DNA from: Saururus chinensis
Taxonomy: Eukaryota > Streptophyta > Magnoliopsida > Piperales > Saururaceae
Direction of reading: 5' to 3'
Length of the DNA stretch: 64,000 bases
Assembly: GCA_035235625.1 (NCBI GenBank)
Contig: CP141149.1
Location: 9,640,893-9,704,892, forward strand
The position numbers and the translations under genes were made by a program. Numbering within the stretch: position 1 is the stretch's first letter; the number at the start of each line of letters is the position of its first letter. The notes beneath the pieces were generated by a model, which was not told where the DNA came from, did not search any database, and was given only the letters and a program-made list of their open reading frames with translations. Below are positions 21,464 to 34,490 of this stretch, piece after piece.

Positions 21464-23319
21464 TGTGACGCCCCGACCCAAAAACCGACCCGGGCCGGGG
21501 GTCCCGAAGCCGATAAAAACCAAACCCAGAACCAAGAGCGGCGTACTCTGAGTGCGAGAGTCTTCTTGTTCCTCTACGTGCTTTAGAACTTTAGCGCTCT
21601 GTTGCGCGTAGGTAAGAACTGGCCTAATTATATAACTAATTCGGACCGGGCCAACGTTGCCTTGCCGTTGGTTGCCTACATACATATCGGATAACATCCA
21701 CGATGTTACTCCGATACGATCGGATCCGGATGTAGTTCTGCCTATTGGCTACTACATACAACCGGCATACCAAAAATACATATGTATAAAATACGTATCT
21801 CCAAATATTTAATCGGAGTTATACAAAAACCTAATAAAACATCGGCAATACACATCTCGCTCTATCATAGAGACGAGCACCACACGACCACCACAACATG
21901 CCTCACCATATCATAATATAAACACACACACAACCCGTCACTCTCTAACCCAGAGCGAGATGACACACATCATGACATATAAGCATAACATATCATAATA
22001 TAAACACACGCACAACCCGTCTCTCTCTAACCCAGAGGGAGACGGCACACATCATGGCATATAAGCATATCATACCATAATATAAACACGCGCACAACCC
22101 GTCTCTCTCTAACCCAGAGCGAGACGGCACACATCATGGCATATAAGCATAGCAAGCATATGGATCATAGCATAACACACATCATAACTAGCACATGTCA
22201 TTCTATAATTAAAATAGGAGGTAAGAAACTCTTACTCCCCTGATGTCTCACGAAGTAGCAGTATTCGGGATGCTCGTTTCTGGGAGTCCTTCCTTTCAAA
22301 TCCGGAGATAGTGGACAGAGCCTCCTCTAGCCTCCATACGTTCATCGCCTTCCACCGAAAGATGACCCAACCAACTCTCCCCTTTCCCGGAGACTTCTCA
22401 TTTTTTGCGCCCGAGGGCGGTGAACAGAACCTCCCCTACTTGGGGTGTCCTCACACATCGTGGCCCTTTGGTGGAGAACAAAGCCTCCCCTACTTCTGGC
22501 CACTTCTCTTGATTTGGCCCGGTAACGGAGGACGAAGCCTCCTCTCTCACTGGGCCATCTTTCTCTCTCTCTTAGGGTAGGAGGGTGGCGGACAGAGCCT
22601 CCTCTTACCCCGGGTTATTTCTCCCTTACAGGAGCGCCAACTCGAGGAATGGACCATGCCATTGCGTAGATCACCCTCGAATTAGCTAGGAACGCCTCAA
22701 GAACGACTCAAATCGGACTGAAAATGAGTGAAAAATTAAGAACAGAAGTTTTTGAATGTGGGAGAGAAATAGGAAAACGTGGGAGAGAATTCTCCTCTTT
22801 TTCTGGATGCCGTAGGTGCTATTTATAGAAAAACTAGAGAGATGTGAGGCTGACATGTGTCGAGCTTATCTGCTTCATCAGTAACCCTATCCGCTTGCGT
22901 CAGCAATCCTATTCGCTTCGTCAGCAATCCTATTCACTGCGTCATTGATCATATCTAGAAAGATATTATTTTATTCAAATAATATCCTGAACTCAAAATG
23001 CGATAACTTCCAACCTTGTCGTTGGAATCGCACATTCTTAATACCGATGGACTCATGTCGACGAGCCCTTCGAAACAAGACCATACATGGGTAGGTTATC
23101 CCGCACTTTTGTGTAGGTCCCGCCCATGCGGCATGCTTCTCAGGGCTGTAGCTTTCGCTCCCGACCTCCGCTTTGCGCATTCTTCGATTTGTCACGCTCG
23201 TTACTATGAGCTCTACCCATCTACATGGGTACCTAATAAAACCCCCAAACACTAAACTCAAATTACCGATTACCCTTAACCTACCCGGGTTAAGCGTAAC
23301 CAAAAAACGGGTCGTTACA
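21464..23319 (-). mobile_element. solo LTR 4 (1.86 kb)
   Basis: A perfect TSD, ATATC, lies at 21459-21463 and 23320-23324. The plus strand begins TGTGACGCCCCGACC and ends GGGTCGTTACA. A TATA-like box on the minus strand near 22820 gives a leftward orientation. The tandem blocks at 21890-22150 (three copies with AACCCGTCTCTCTCTAACCC) and 22310-22610 (GAACAAAGCCTCCCCTAC-type units) are part of it. It is related to LTR 5 at 27177-29298. Confidence 0.9.
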
Positions 23320-23619
23320 ATATCTTGCTTGACTATGCAGCTTGTTGTTTGGAGTTTTATGTCTTGATGACTATGTTATATACTTTGTTCACCATTTTGG
23401 CCTTAGACTCATGTTTACTTTTAACTCAAGCAGTGAGAGGGCTTAGTAACTATGGATGTGGGTACTTGTTGAGGACTAAATATGATTATGTTGTCCTTTA
23501 TGTTTCCTTATTTCCTCTTGTACAAAGTTATTAAGTGCGCCACTCCGCGTTGTTTCACCCGTTTAAGGGGTTAAGTCTTTCATATAGTTCAATCTTATGT
23601 TGCCCCCGTGTGCACTGAC

Positions 23620-26600
23620 TATAAGATCTCTGAACTTAAACCGGTTTTAAATTCATTATGTTTGATTACTTTTATGTGGTTTAAACCATTTTTGATCAAT
23701 TTTGATAATTTTTTAAAAATAAAGGTGACTTCCAAAAGTTTTAAAGAGAAATAACTTCACATTTGTGAGTTTTAATTGAATACAAACCATTTGTGAATTT
23801 TTGAGGATTTTTGGAATTTTTGCATATTTTTCAAAAATTAGGGTTTTGCAAGGCTATGGGCCCCACGGTAAAATTTGGGGTTTTTGGTTCAAAACGTCCC
23901 AAACATCAAATAAAGTTACTACAAAAATTTTTAGAATTTTTCTGGTCCTAATTTTAATTTAAATGACCAAATTTCTTAATCCTAGTAAAAAAATTTATTC
24001 CTACCTCAAGTTTTAGTTAGGTTTACCCCCATTCCCTCCTATAAAAAAAAGAGTTGGGCCATTTCCAAGATGGGAATAGGCTGTGCAAAGGTGTTTACAG
24101 CCTAATCCCCAATTAGGCCCAAAGAGGAAGTGATTAGAGGTATATTCTTCCCTAATCCATGCTTAATCATTAGGGTTTTTTCTAATTATCTCTTAAATCT
24201 ATCTTCCTCCATTGATTAAATCCAATTTTAAACCATTTAATCACTGTTTTACTTCTCTATTTCAAAGCCTAACCCTTCAAAAATTCTTTTTTATGTCTCA
24301 TAAGCTATAAATCTAGGGTTTTCTTTATAATTTTCAAGGTTAAATCAAGTTTAGATGTGTATTAATATAAAAATCATGCTTTTGGAAGGTTTTGGAGGTG
24401 ATTAAAGGATTAATCCGATTCAAGTCAAGTGGAGAGGTAATGGGTTTTTAAATCTCAGCCTTGTTATAGTGAAAATCTCAATTTTTATGGGTTTTACTTA
24501 AATGAGTTTTCTTGATTAAGGCTTTAATGGTAGATTTGCGAAATGTTAATCTCTTGCCTTAATTTCTTATGGTTTTACCTTGGAATGAGTTTAATTAGCT
24601 TTCTGGAATGTTTGATTGAATTTTGATGGTGTATGAGGCTTGGGATGAAGGTTTTAGGGTTCTTTAATGGTGTTTCAGTTTTAAATTTCGAAAGGAAGAA
24701 GAAAACTCGATCTGCTTGTTGCCGATCGATCAGGCCAATCGAATGGCTTGCCAAGTCGATTGATCTGCTATACAACAATTCTGCCATTTTGGGATTTTGA
24801 TGCTTACTTCGGTGTTTTTACTTGAATTGATGATTTTAATATTTATGGGGAGTATTTTATGTTGGAATTAACCTACTGGAAGGGTGTAGAATTTGTGATG
24901 GAGATTTATGGAGTATGCTTAAGTACTTGTTATGTGGAATTATATGTTGATAGTTATACATGTTAACATTAAATTATCTTGAATCTATGGATGATGAAAT
25001 TCTTATGATTGGAGCATGTTTCCAGCAGGGATATTACATGGTAAATGATGAGCTATGTCAACATATAATGAGAATGGATTGTGGGTAGATGATGTTATTA
25101 TATTATAGCTTCATGTGTAGACTAATCATGCTTATAGGAGTTAAACATTTGATTTCACAGAACATATTTATGGTTTATGGTAAATTTCACCTTAGATTTT
25201 AGTTGGTAATCATGATTTAAATGTGTTTAAGCATGCTTATTTTGCCTTATGAACTTATATCAAAGCATTGGTCATGTGCTTAGGAAATGCATAAACACAC
25301 ATGTTGGGGAATTTTCTATGAAATCAAGGTCATTTATGATTCGACTATGATGGGTGTGGGGACTGATGGAAGCACATTCCATGTGTTGGAACTCACGTAG
25401 ATTTTGCTCACGAATGTATCATGATTTTATGTGTCATGGAATGGACTTTCTGAATGAGATTTTACTGATGTTTAGTCGTGATTGATTGATTGTATGCAAT
25501 GATGTGAGATTGTGTACTGGATTAATCGATCGTTGACTTAATTAGAATTTGGCTGGTCCAAAAGGATATGATTTCGATTTGAGTTCTTGTGTGGAAGATG
25601 TATACTCCTCGGGTTGAGTCAATTTCAATTATTAATGCGGTTGAGATTTATTTATTGACACAGTCAAACTTGGACCCTAAGAATCCAGAGTGGTATGCCT
25701 TTATGCACCGGCTACCACATCTTCTAGGTTTCCCCTGAGGAAATCGGAGTCTCCTTGCCGCTGAGATGTCTAGAGTGAACACACTGCTCTAGTTAATTTG
25801 GACGTTCCTAGCTTAAACTGTCCAGAGTGAGTAGACCTGCTCTAGTTAATTCGGACTTCCCGTGTGGATTGTCCAAAGTGAGTAGAGGGGCTGACTACCC
25901 CTACACCCTAGTTTTCTATATAGAATTTAGACCATGTACAGAGCGGGCAATGCCCTACATTTTTGGCTAGGAAATCAGATTACGTCTAGAGAGGGTGATA
26001 TGATTGTATTCCTGGTATGATTGTATTCCTCTCTATGATGGAGACGTTCACCATTTAATGAGAATGCATGTGTATGAGATAATATTATGTTCAAATTTAC
26101 ATAGGTTATGTAGGGATATTTAAGATTATGTGACACATGTGGATGTGATTTATTATGCATGATATTAATGTAATGTTGTTTAGACACTTATTGTGCAGGT
26201 GAATGAGCTATGGAATGTATGAGATTTATATGAATGCATGATCTGAATTTTGTGTTAGATACACTCCTTATGCAGGTTGATGTGATATGAATACATGATC
26301 TGAATCATGTGATTGAGACTATTATTTAGGTTTATGTGATATGAATGCATGATCTAAATGGTCTGAATAAGACATTATTATGCAGGTTTATGTGATATAG
26401 TTGCATGATTAGAAAGTGTGTGAAAGACACTTCTCATGTGGTTTATGGTGATATTGTGCTTGATTTGATTAGATTACTTATGCAAGATGGATGCTAAGTT
26501 ATGATATGATTATTTATTATTTGATTTTGATAGGGGTGTCATATGCATGCTAGCAAAGGAATGATTAGAAAAAGGGTATACTATGTTGATTATGAATATG

Positions 26601-27155
26601 AATTGTTATATTACCATGCTATGATGGTTTTCTGATTATTGTTGCTGTATTCAAACCTTATTGAGTTTTACTCACCCCACTTTCTTTGTTTTTGTTTTGG
26701 GGCTACATGGTTCAATATGAAGTTGGGCAGGACCCTCTGTATGTGGAACGGTCAGGGGGAGCATGGGATTAGGCGTGGATGCCTCTAGACGTTATGTTTT
26801 TTAGATTATTCTGTTATGATGATAAAACACTATGTATGGTGGTTCTTGTTTTCAGACTTGTGTGTATATTATGTTTTTAGATTTGTTTGAGACCTTGATT
26901 CGAGCCATGTGTGTTGGCTCAGGGTTCTAAGTATGTGAATATAAGACTTGTGGATTAGTTCACAGTTAAAGTTCTCTTTTATTCTACTTATTACTCTTGC
27001 TCAAAGGTAATGTGGTGTGTTACTCGCTAGTTAAACCGCCTGTAGGAGGGGCAAGTCTTCCGTTATTCGTTAATCTTGTTTAATATTGTCACCCCCGCAT
27101 GCTTGACTAGCCCTTGGACTGGGTTCGGCTCATTAGGCTATGCCGGGGCGTGACA
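23620..27155 (+). mobile_element. solo LTR 6 (3.5 kb, same family as solo LTRs 1 and 3)
   Basis: It begins TATAAGATCTC (the expected TG start appears mutated to TA) and ends CCGGGGCGTGACA. The flanks CTGAC (23615-23619) and CCGAC (27156-27160) form a TSD with one mismatch. A TATA-like box is near 24040. A palindrome module lies at 24711-24785. It is inserted in the tail of the truncated host LTR. Confidence 0.85.
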
Positions 27156-27176
27156 CCGACCTTCCCTTGGACCGGG

Positions 27177-29298
27177 TGTAACGACTCATTTTTCGGTTAC
27201 GTCTAACCTGAAGGGTTAGGCCTAATTAGATAATTTTGGGATAAATTTTAGAGGTTTTCAATAGTTTAAACCTCAGTATTTGAATAGAGCTCGAAGAAAT
27301 GAGCGTAACGATTCGAAGAACAGGCAAAACGGAGGTCGGGACCGGAAGTGACGACCTCGGGAAACGTAGACAATAGGCGGGACCCACTTGGAAATAGTGT
27401 GATTTTCTGCTTTAAGTGGGTTTTTATCAAAGGGCTCGTCGATACGAGTCCAATGGTACCTAGAACGCGTGAATCCGAATCCGGGGTAGGAAGTTACGCA
27501 CGTTTAAAGGTTTGTTTTAAAAAAAAATATGAAAGAAAAGAAATGGTGCGCGGTGCGCGACTGGCGCGCGCCGCAGAGTGTTTCGGCGTGAGCCAGCGTG
27601 CGGCCGCGAAACTGCGTGCGCCCGCGGTAACGTGAGCACGGCGTTTCCGCGGCGCAGGTGCGACCCACGTAACGCGCGGGCGCGAGCCGCGCGTTACCGC
27701 GGGCGCCGCCACCTGAAACCAGCGGCGCAGCCACGGTTTCGGCGCGGCTCGGGGGCTATATATACCCCCATTTCGTTCCTTTTTGAACCAGATTTTCCTT
27801 TCCTCTGTTTCTGACCGTTCTGAGGCCAATTAAGGCCGTTCAAGACCCGTTTCCTACTAAATCAAGTATGCTGTACGCAATGGAGCTGTCCGTTCTTCGA
27901 GTTGGAGACCGTATGATGAAGAAATGCCCCATGACAAAGAGAGGTTCTGCCCATTACCTTCAAGCATCAACCAACTTCCTTTTCTCTGTTTCTGGCCATG
28001 CTAACTCCGATTTAGTCGATTCAAGAGGCGTTCTTGACTAAATCGAGTATGTTCTACGCGATGGAGGGTTCTATTTTCTGAGTTGGTGAACGTATGGAGA
28101 GGAAACACCCAAAGACAAGGAGAGGTTCTACCCGTACCGACCAACTTTGTTTTCTCTGTATCTGGCCATCCCAACTCCGATTTAGTCGATTCAAGAGGCG
28201 TTCTTGACTAAATCGAAGGTGTTCTACGCGATGGTGGGTTCTATTTTCTGAGTTGACAATCTTATAAGGAGGAAATACCCCGAGACTAAGCGAGGCCCTG
28301 CCTGAACACCGAAACAAGAAAAAGACACCCGGAGTAAGACGGGTTTCTGTCCGTAGATGCCGATACCGTACAAGTTATGATGGAAGTAAGCATTTCTGAT
28401 CTTCCATTGTAATTGTAGAACAGCATGTGCTAAGTTATGATGTGTGTTATGCTACGATTTATATGTTTATTGTGCTATATGCTTGATGTACTATGTGTCT
28501 ATATACTTGCTATGCTATGTGCCTATATGCCATGTTGTGTGTCTATATGCCATGATGTGTGCTTATATGCCATGATGTGTGCTCATATGCCATGATGTGT
28601 ACTCATATGCCATGATGTGTGCTCATATGCCATGATGTGTGCTCATATGCCATGATGTGTACTCATATGCCATGATGTGTACTCATATGCCATGATGTGT
28701 GCTCATATGCCATGATGTGTGCTCATATGCCATGCTATGTACTTATATGCCATGATGTGTGCTCATATGCTATGATGTGTGTTGTCTCGCTCTAGGGTAG
28801 AGCGAGACATGTAATGTGATTTTGATCCCGCTCTGTGGTAGAGCGAAATGTATGATTACGTTAGTTTGTTAACTTCCGCCTGACTCCGATATATGACAAG
28901 TTTTTGTATACTTCCAATTAAATATTCGGAGATACGTTATACATATATGATTTTGTGATGCTTTTGTATGTAGTAGCCATTAGGCAGAACTACGTTCGGA
29001 TCTGATCGTGTTGGAATAATATCCAATACGTATGTAGGCAACCAACGACAAGGCAACATTGTCCCGATCCAACTCATTATAATAATATGTTTTATTCTGT
29101 TTTACACGCGACGAACTATGAAGCTTCATTGTGTGTATGTGTTCATTACAACCTAAGTCTACGACGAGGAAACCTTAAAGCTCCGTAGTGCGTAGATGAA
29201 CGTTGTACCTCTTGCACTCAGACGATGATTCTTGGCTCAAGGAAAAGAAAATTTTTTATTGGTGATTTTGTGGGCCCGACTCGGGTTGGGTCGTTACA
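27177..29298 (+). mobile_element. solo LTR 5 (2.1 kb)
   Basis: A perfect TSD, CCGGG, lies at 27172-27176 and 29299-29303. It begins TGTAACGACTC and ends GGGTCGTTACA. A GC-rich block (27530-27750) runs up to a TATATATA box at 27757-27764. Downstream are two or three copies of a module around CGATTTAGTCGATTCAAG (27900-28220) and a 20 bp array. Confidence 0.9.
28508..28785 (+). repeat. 20 bp tandem array in solo LTR 5
   Basis: About thirteen copies of ATATGCCATGATGTGTGCTC and near variants are found, with GTGCTC and GTACTC forms interspersed. The purity suggests recent slippage. Confidence 0.92.
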
Positions 29299-29338
29299 CC
29301 GGGTTAGACTCAGGTTGGGCGGGTGCCAGGACATGACA

Positions 29339-29735
29339 GAGTGGTTGTGGCTAGAATGTTGCTATGATGAATCACCGGATGAATCGACCAAGAAACGCCT
29401 CGCTTCGCTGCTCATAGTTGCCCCCAAATTGCCCAGTCCTGAACTCCCAATGGCAATGGGTCGAGGACTAGATTCGTAACATTTTTTTTTTCATAACCCA
29501 GACCAGGCCGGAACACCAGGTAACGATGCCTTGACCATTTTTTATAATGGGTCAAGTTGAACCTGATCAAACCAGCCGGTCTAGTTCGGTTTTTAAAACA
29601 CTGGTTAAAACTATCATTACCAACCTTTAAACCCAAAATTAAGTTAAAAGGATAAATTTAAGTAAAACCACACAATAACACATAATAAAATTAAAATTAA
29701 ATAGGTTTTAAAGTTAGAGATCTTACAAGAAAGAT
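29339..29735. other. junction DNA between nested LTRs and copy B
   Basis: A short open stretch to 29479 has no recognisable family. The end, 29640-29724, reads on the minus strand as TGTAAGATCTCTAAC, resembling the 5' start of the long LTR family, so an LTR fragment in reverse orientation is likely. Confidence 0.45.
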
Positions 29736-29739
29736 GCCA

Positions 29740-31640
29740 CGACAACCAATCCTAACAGCAGCAGTTGAAGCCAAATGGATTGAGAGGAATATTAAAGGCA
29801 AATGAGGCGATGGGTGGCATGGGTGTACTATTTCTAGGGATCATGCTGATGTAGAAGAATCCCATTTTAACGATCGTGTCTAGAGGCTGAAAGATGTGTT
29901 CCTTAAGGGTGCCTTTGGTAACTTTGATTTGGATTAAAAGTATGATTCTTAGACCATGTCATTTTAAATCACAAGATATATGAGATTTGTATTTAAGATA
30001 TTTAGTGCCTAGGAACAGTTTGATTTTAAGATTAGGATTTTAAATACGCTCATTTGGGTACGTGGAATTTGTGTAAGATTTGATTTTGATTTTGATATAA
30101 CAAAACAAAATATAGAGTATTTTTTTATTTTTATAAAATATTATAAAATTTATCTAATATTTTTTATAAAAATCCTCTCCCTTCATTTCAATGCTCTCTA
30201 GTCTTGGGATAACACCACCAATAACACAATTTCATAATAACAAGCATATGTTGTGCTTCTTTGGTTCTCATTAGTCCTTATGATCTCTTAGGTGGATAAA
30301 GATGTTTCACCATCCTCTTAAAGCTTTCTTTTCAAATAAATTGGAACAAAGCAGCTCCCCTGGTCCAATCGATCTGAAACTCAGAATTCGACTGCAGTTT
30401 TGATAATATTGCCAATTGTAGTCATTTATTATTGAATAGCTTGTTTCATTTGAAAGACTTTCATGTGGATGGAATAAGAGAATCATGTATTTGCGATTAC
30501 TAAAAGGCTAATAATGATAACAGTGAGCTTTCCTTTTGGATCAATAGCAAAGACTCTTCACATCGGCTATAACAAGCAACGATGAAAATGATACTATATG
30601 TTTATGTTGCGACACAAGCCTGTAATTGCGACTGGCCATGGCCGTGACAGTCACAAAACAAAGAGACACAAGCAACTGTCTATTTCATTGTTTTTGTATT
30701 TTTTTTGGTACAACAGAAGAAAATCAAAATCACGCACAACATGAAAAAAGGAGAACGAGATGCTGAGAGGGATTGAGAACAGAGGAAGGCAGAACTTGAA
30801 TATTTTAAGCAAATACAGTTAGAACCAAATCTCAGGATGCTGTGATTTCAAAAGTTTAAGTCTAGAGATGTGATTTGTAATATCCACCTTTCTAGTTATA
30901 ATTCAAAAAATGTGATTTAGGGTGTGAGTTGTGTCAAAATCAAATCCCGCCGAAAAATAGGTTCCCAAACGGGGACGTGGACCAAATTACACTTTTTAAA
31001 AATCACAACCCCCAAATCCCTGTTGCCAAACGCAACCTGAAGAATAGTATATATTGTATCCCAAAAAGAGAACTGATGTGTTATATTTTCATCAGCTGGT
31101 CTCTATCAAGCAAACCCAATTCCTTTTTTTTGCAAGCAGTTTCCTTTCAAATATAGATGCAAATCCATGACATGAATCCCATGTCCCAAGTCTCCACCAT
31201 TCTTCCAAGTGACACTGTTAGAAAATAACAGAACTAAAGGAGTCTCTGGACTGTTGTCTACCAACTTAATTAGGAAGCGCCAATGGCATCATGTAGTCCA
31301 TTTATTTTGAGTCAAAATAGGCTATCCTATAGCCTTATAAACACAATAAAATAATTGTGTATGTTCCTATTTGCTTTGCCCTGATTTCTCTATTTTTTAG
31401 ATATTTTATTGGAATTTTGGTTATAATGCTTAGAATATATAACCATCTACAAGCTCAGACATATTATACCTTTTTTGGTAAGTAAAAGGTTTATATAAAT
31501 TTCAAAGAAGGGAATGTCATAATCAATATTTCGTATACAGACTCAATGTCAATATTTCACATTATTATCTACTCACTTCATCGTGTAGGAGCTTATAATT
31601 AGGATGTTCATGTGAATCAAAATCCGCTGGTTGAGCTTCA
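29740..31640 (+). repeat. segmental duplication copy B
   Basis: It matches copy A (2295-3290 joined to 18776-19770) and shows copy A without the copia insertion. A third partial copy is at 33390-34490. It sits next to the intact copy of the hydrophilic-protein gene. Confidence 0.88.
29907..31038. mobile_element. putative non-autonomous TIR element, copy B
   Basis: This is the uninterrupted 1.13 kb copy. It begins GGGTGCCTTTGGTAAC, and the reverse complement of its end begins AGGTTGCGTTTGGCAAC. It has no coding capacity. Confidence 0.45.
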
Positions 31641-32177
31641 CCTGCGGATTTAAAGCCATGGATACATAGAAGCGCATGGATTCTGCACACAAATTGTATT
31701 TTCTGCGAACTCCATGTGCTTCATGTTCTCTGTCTCATATTTGTCATCCATTCCAATAGATGGGTTGAATTCCTTAACAATGTCAAAAAGTACAATTCAA
31801 TTCCCAAAACTGCTAAAAAAAAAAAAGAAAAACTCATTGCTACATCTAAGTATTTACAATTTTGGGCCCTTACTGTATAAATGGTCATGCTCCTAACACT
31901 CAGAGATAAATCCAAACAAAGGTGGACTTTATTCGTAAAACATTAAACAATGTACAGACGGAGCCTGTTATTTACACAGCACAAACAGCTACGAGAAGTT
32001 GAAAGAGTTGCAGCACAGAAGAAACGTGCTAAACGCACCAGTACACATTGAACTATGAACGCAAAAGACACCATACAACTACACAATTACACCAAGGGCG
32101 AAACCAAAAATCAATGAAGGCATTTTGATGGGAGTAATGGCAGACAACCATCAATGAGAAGGCACCACATATTTCAA
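31641..32177. other. 3' flank of hydrophilic-protein gene copy 1
   Basis: AT-rich DNA; parts from about 31770 to 31960 match 35060-35280 beside gene copy 2, so this is shared 3' flank or UTR. No other gene is seen. Confidence 0.55.
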
Positions 32178-33092
32178 TTACATATCCATTGGCAATTTAG
32201 TGGACCACATATAGCCGCCGGTAACCCCTTCCTTGCTTTCCTGCAAATTAGTCTTCTGTGCAGTTTTGATCTCGTCATCAACTAAATCAGCCTTCTCTTT
32301 CCAGTCCCTTGAAATCCGTTTATTTCTCTCTATTTGCTGCTTTGTATCTCTCTTGGGTTCTTCCGTTATATATGACGTTCCAAGAGGATTATCATAGCCA
32401 TAACCTTTAGTACTTTGTATCTTTGGATCTGAATTATTTTCCTCCTGATCATTCGGCTTAATTGATCCGAGAGATGATGGATAATCCTTCGTATCTTTGC
32501 CAGTCATCTGATTTCCTTGTCTCGGCTGCTGTTTGATGACCTTGGATGTCTCTGCAGAATCACAATCAAATCCATTCTCTTTGCCCCTATGAGTAGTTCC
32601 AATTGCCGTCATGTAATCAGCCTTCTTATTTGATCTTAAAATTTCTTCTGCCTCCTTATCGGAGCGGACAAGCTTTTCACGCTTGCTGCTCTTGTCTGCA
32701 AGGATTTGGTCACCGGAAGGCAACGCTTTTGGCTTTGTGGCACCATTGGAACCCACCTCGGATACAAACTTCTCTGTATAACCATCAGATTCTTCAGGTT
32801 TTCCCATGTTGGTACCTCCCATGTCAGGTGCAGTTGGATAAGTAGAACCAGAAGGCACTTTTGTTTTTGCAGAAATGGCCTCTGCAGAGCCATAGTGACT
32901 GTTTACACCGCTCGTGCTGACTGTCCCTTTGGTTTCAACTGGCTTGTCAACTGCAGTAGGAAAGGGCTTTTCCTCCTTTGGAGATGAACAGCAGCAGCTT
33001 CTCAGCCACTCCAAGCATGATGAGTCGTCGCTGTTGCTGATGCTCTTCGCCATCTCAGGTGGCTCGTAACGAAATTTTTTGATCTGACCCAT
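32178..33092 (-). CDS. unrecognised hydrophilic protein, copy 1 (304 aa)
   Basis: One intact ORF starts at ATG 33092-33090 and ends at the stop at 32178. I do not recognise the family. The protein is hydrophilic and rich in Lys, Glu, Ser and Gly, with no signal peptide and no membrane segment. Near residues 27-35 there is a Trp-Leu-Arg-Ser-Cys-Cys-Cys-Ser-Ser run, a possible palmitoylation site; the initiator is followed by Gly-Gln, but whether it is myristoylated is uncertain. The middle is low in complexity and likely disordered; the end (GGYMWSTKLPMDM) is the most distinctive part and is partly kept in copy 2. A second copy at 35546-36211 is broken. Presence of a duplicated, mostly conserved frame argues for a real gene, but an extra exon upstream cannot be excluded. 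Confidence 0.7.
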   Translation of the reverse strand: MGQIKKFRYEPPEMAKSISNSDDSSCLEWLRSCCCSSPKEEKPFPTAVDKPVETKGTVSTSGVNSHYGSAEAISAKTKVPSGSTYPTAPDMGGTNMGKPEESDGYTEKFVSEVGSNGATKPKALPSGDQILADKSSKREKLVRSDKEAEEILRSNKKADYMTAIGTTHRGKENGFDCDSAETSKVIKQQPRQGNQMTGKDTKDYPSSLGSIKPNDQEENNSDPKIQSTKGYGYDNPLGTSYITEEPKRDTKQQIERNKRISRDWKEKADLVDDEIKTAQKTNLQESKEGVTGGYMWSTKLPMDM

Positions 33093-33389
33093 ATTGAGTC
33101 CGCAGATGAAAGACTTGATTAACCGTCCACCATTTCTGTATCTGGCGTGTGCAAGTGAGGTCTGGTGGAAGAAAGAATCTACCCTACAAGGCAGTGGCGA
33201 GACCTCCCAGGTGACCCTTGGTCTTGGACATGATTAGCTCTAACCATGTCCACATGAGGAGAATAAAGTTGCAGATGAAGTATAAGAAGACCACACTTCA
33301 CGGCAGCATTATAAATTAAGAAACAAGATTCTTCAATCAAGATGTTGCATGCAACTTTTCCCTTTGAAAATAAAAAACAATATGACATC

Positions 33390-34490
33390 CACAACAAACA
33401 TAAAATAATTGTATATTTTCCTATTTGCTTTGCCCTGATTTCTCTATTTTTTAGATATTTTATTGGAATTTTGGTTATATTGCATAGAATATGTAACCAT
33501 CTACAAGCTCAAACATATTATACAATTTTTTGGTAAGTAAAAGGTTTATATTAATTTCAAAGAAGGGAATATCATAATCAAGATTTCGTATACAGACTCA
33601 ATGCCAATATTTCACATTATTATCTACTCACTTCATTTTAAATCATAAGATATATGAGATTTGTATCTATTTGGTGATTAGGAACAGTGTGATTTTAAGA
33701 TTGGGATAAATATCCTCATTTGGGTACGTGGAATTTGTCCAAGATTTGATTTGATTTTGCATTGTATATTACAAAAGAAATCTAGTATTTTGTTATTTTC
33801 ATATAATATTATTAAATTTGTGTAATATTTTTTTACAAAAATCCTCTCACTATCATGCCAATGCTTCTTTGGTTCTCATTAGTCCCTATGATCTCTTACG
33901 TGGAAAATGATGTTTCATCATCCTCTTAAGAGTTCCTTTTAAAAGAAATTGGAATAAAGCGGCTATCCTGGTCCAATAGATCTGAAACTCAGAATTTTAC
34001 TGCAGATTTGATAATTCCGCCAATGGCCGTGACAGTCACAAAACAAACAGACATAAGCAACTGTCTCTTTCATTGTTTTTGTAGTTTTTTTGTACAATAG
34101 AAGAAAAAGAAAATCACGCGCAACATGTGAAAAGGAGAACAAATAAAGCTCTTTCGCAACTTTGTAATCTTCACCGGAGAGAGAAGTGGGAGTTGGTAGG
34201 ATGCTGAGAAGGCTTGAGGACAGAGGAAGGCAGAACTTGAATATTGTCAGAAAATACAGTTAGAACCAAATTTCAGGATTTAACATTTTAAGATAACTAA
34301 TTCTTGATATTTTAAGATCAAAGTCTATAGATGTGATTTGTAATATCCACCTTTCTAGTTATAATTCAAATGATGTGATTTAGGGGGTGAGTTGGCTCAA
34401 AATCAAATCCCGCTGAAAAATAGGTTTCCAAATGGGGAGAGTGGACCAAAATCACAACCCCCAAATCCCTGTTGCCAACACAACCTGACG
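33390..34490 (+). repeat. segmental duplication copy C (partial)
   Basis: The order differs from copy B: 33390-33635 matches 31340-31590, then the sequence jumps to the element interior (33637-34486 matches about 29965-31038 with internal deletions, including loss of the rest of the 5' end). This suggests an unequal exchange between tandem units. Confidence 0.8.

Larger units (their letters stand above)
19771..29338 (+). mobile_element. 5'-truncated long LTR hosting three nested LTRs
   Basis: Host pieces are 19771-21463, 23320-23619, 27156-27176 and 29299-29338. They match the 3' two thirds of the solo LTR 3 family in order (GTACACACA block near 20070, CTCACCC block near 21330, a Cys-codon-free tail) and end in GGACATGACA at 29338, comparable to GGGCGTGACA. 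The 5' part, including the TATA region, is missing. No TSD was found because the left end is truncated. Confidence 0.75.

Noticed and set aside
32603-32987. Plus-strand ORFs of 80-93 codons
   Set aside because: Antisense shadows of the unknown gene copy 1; the same occurs opposite copy 2.
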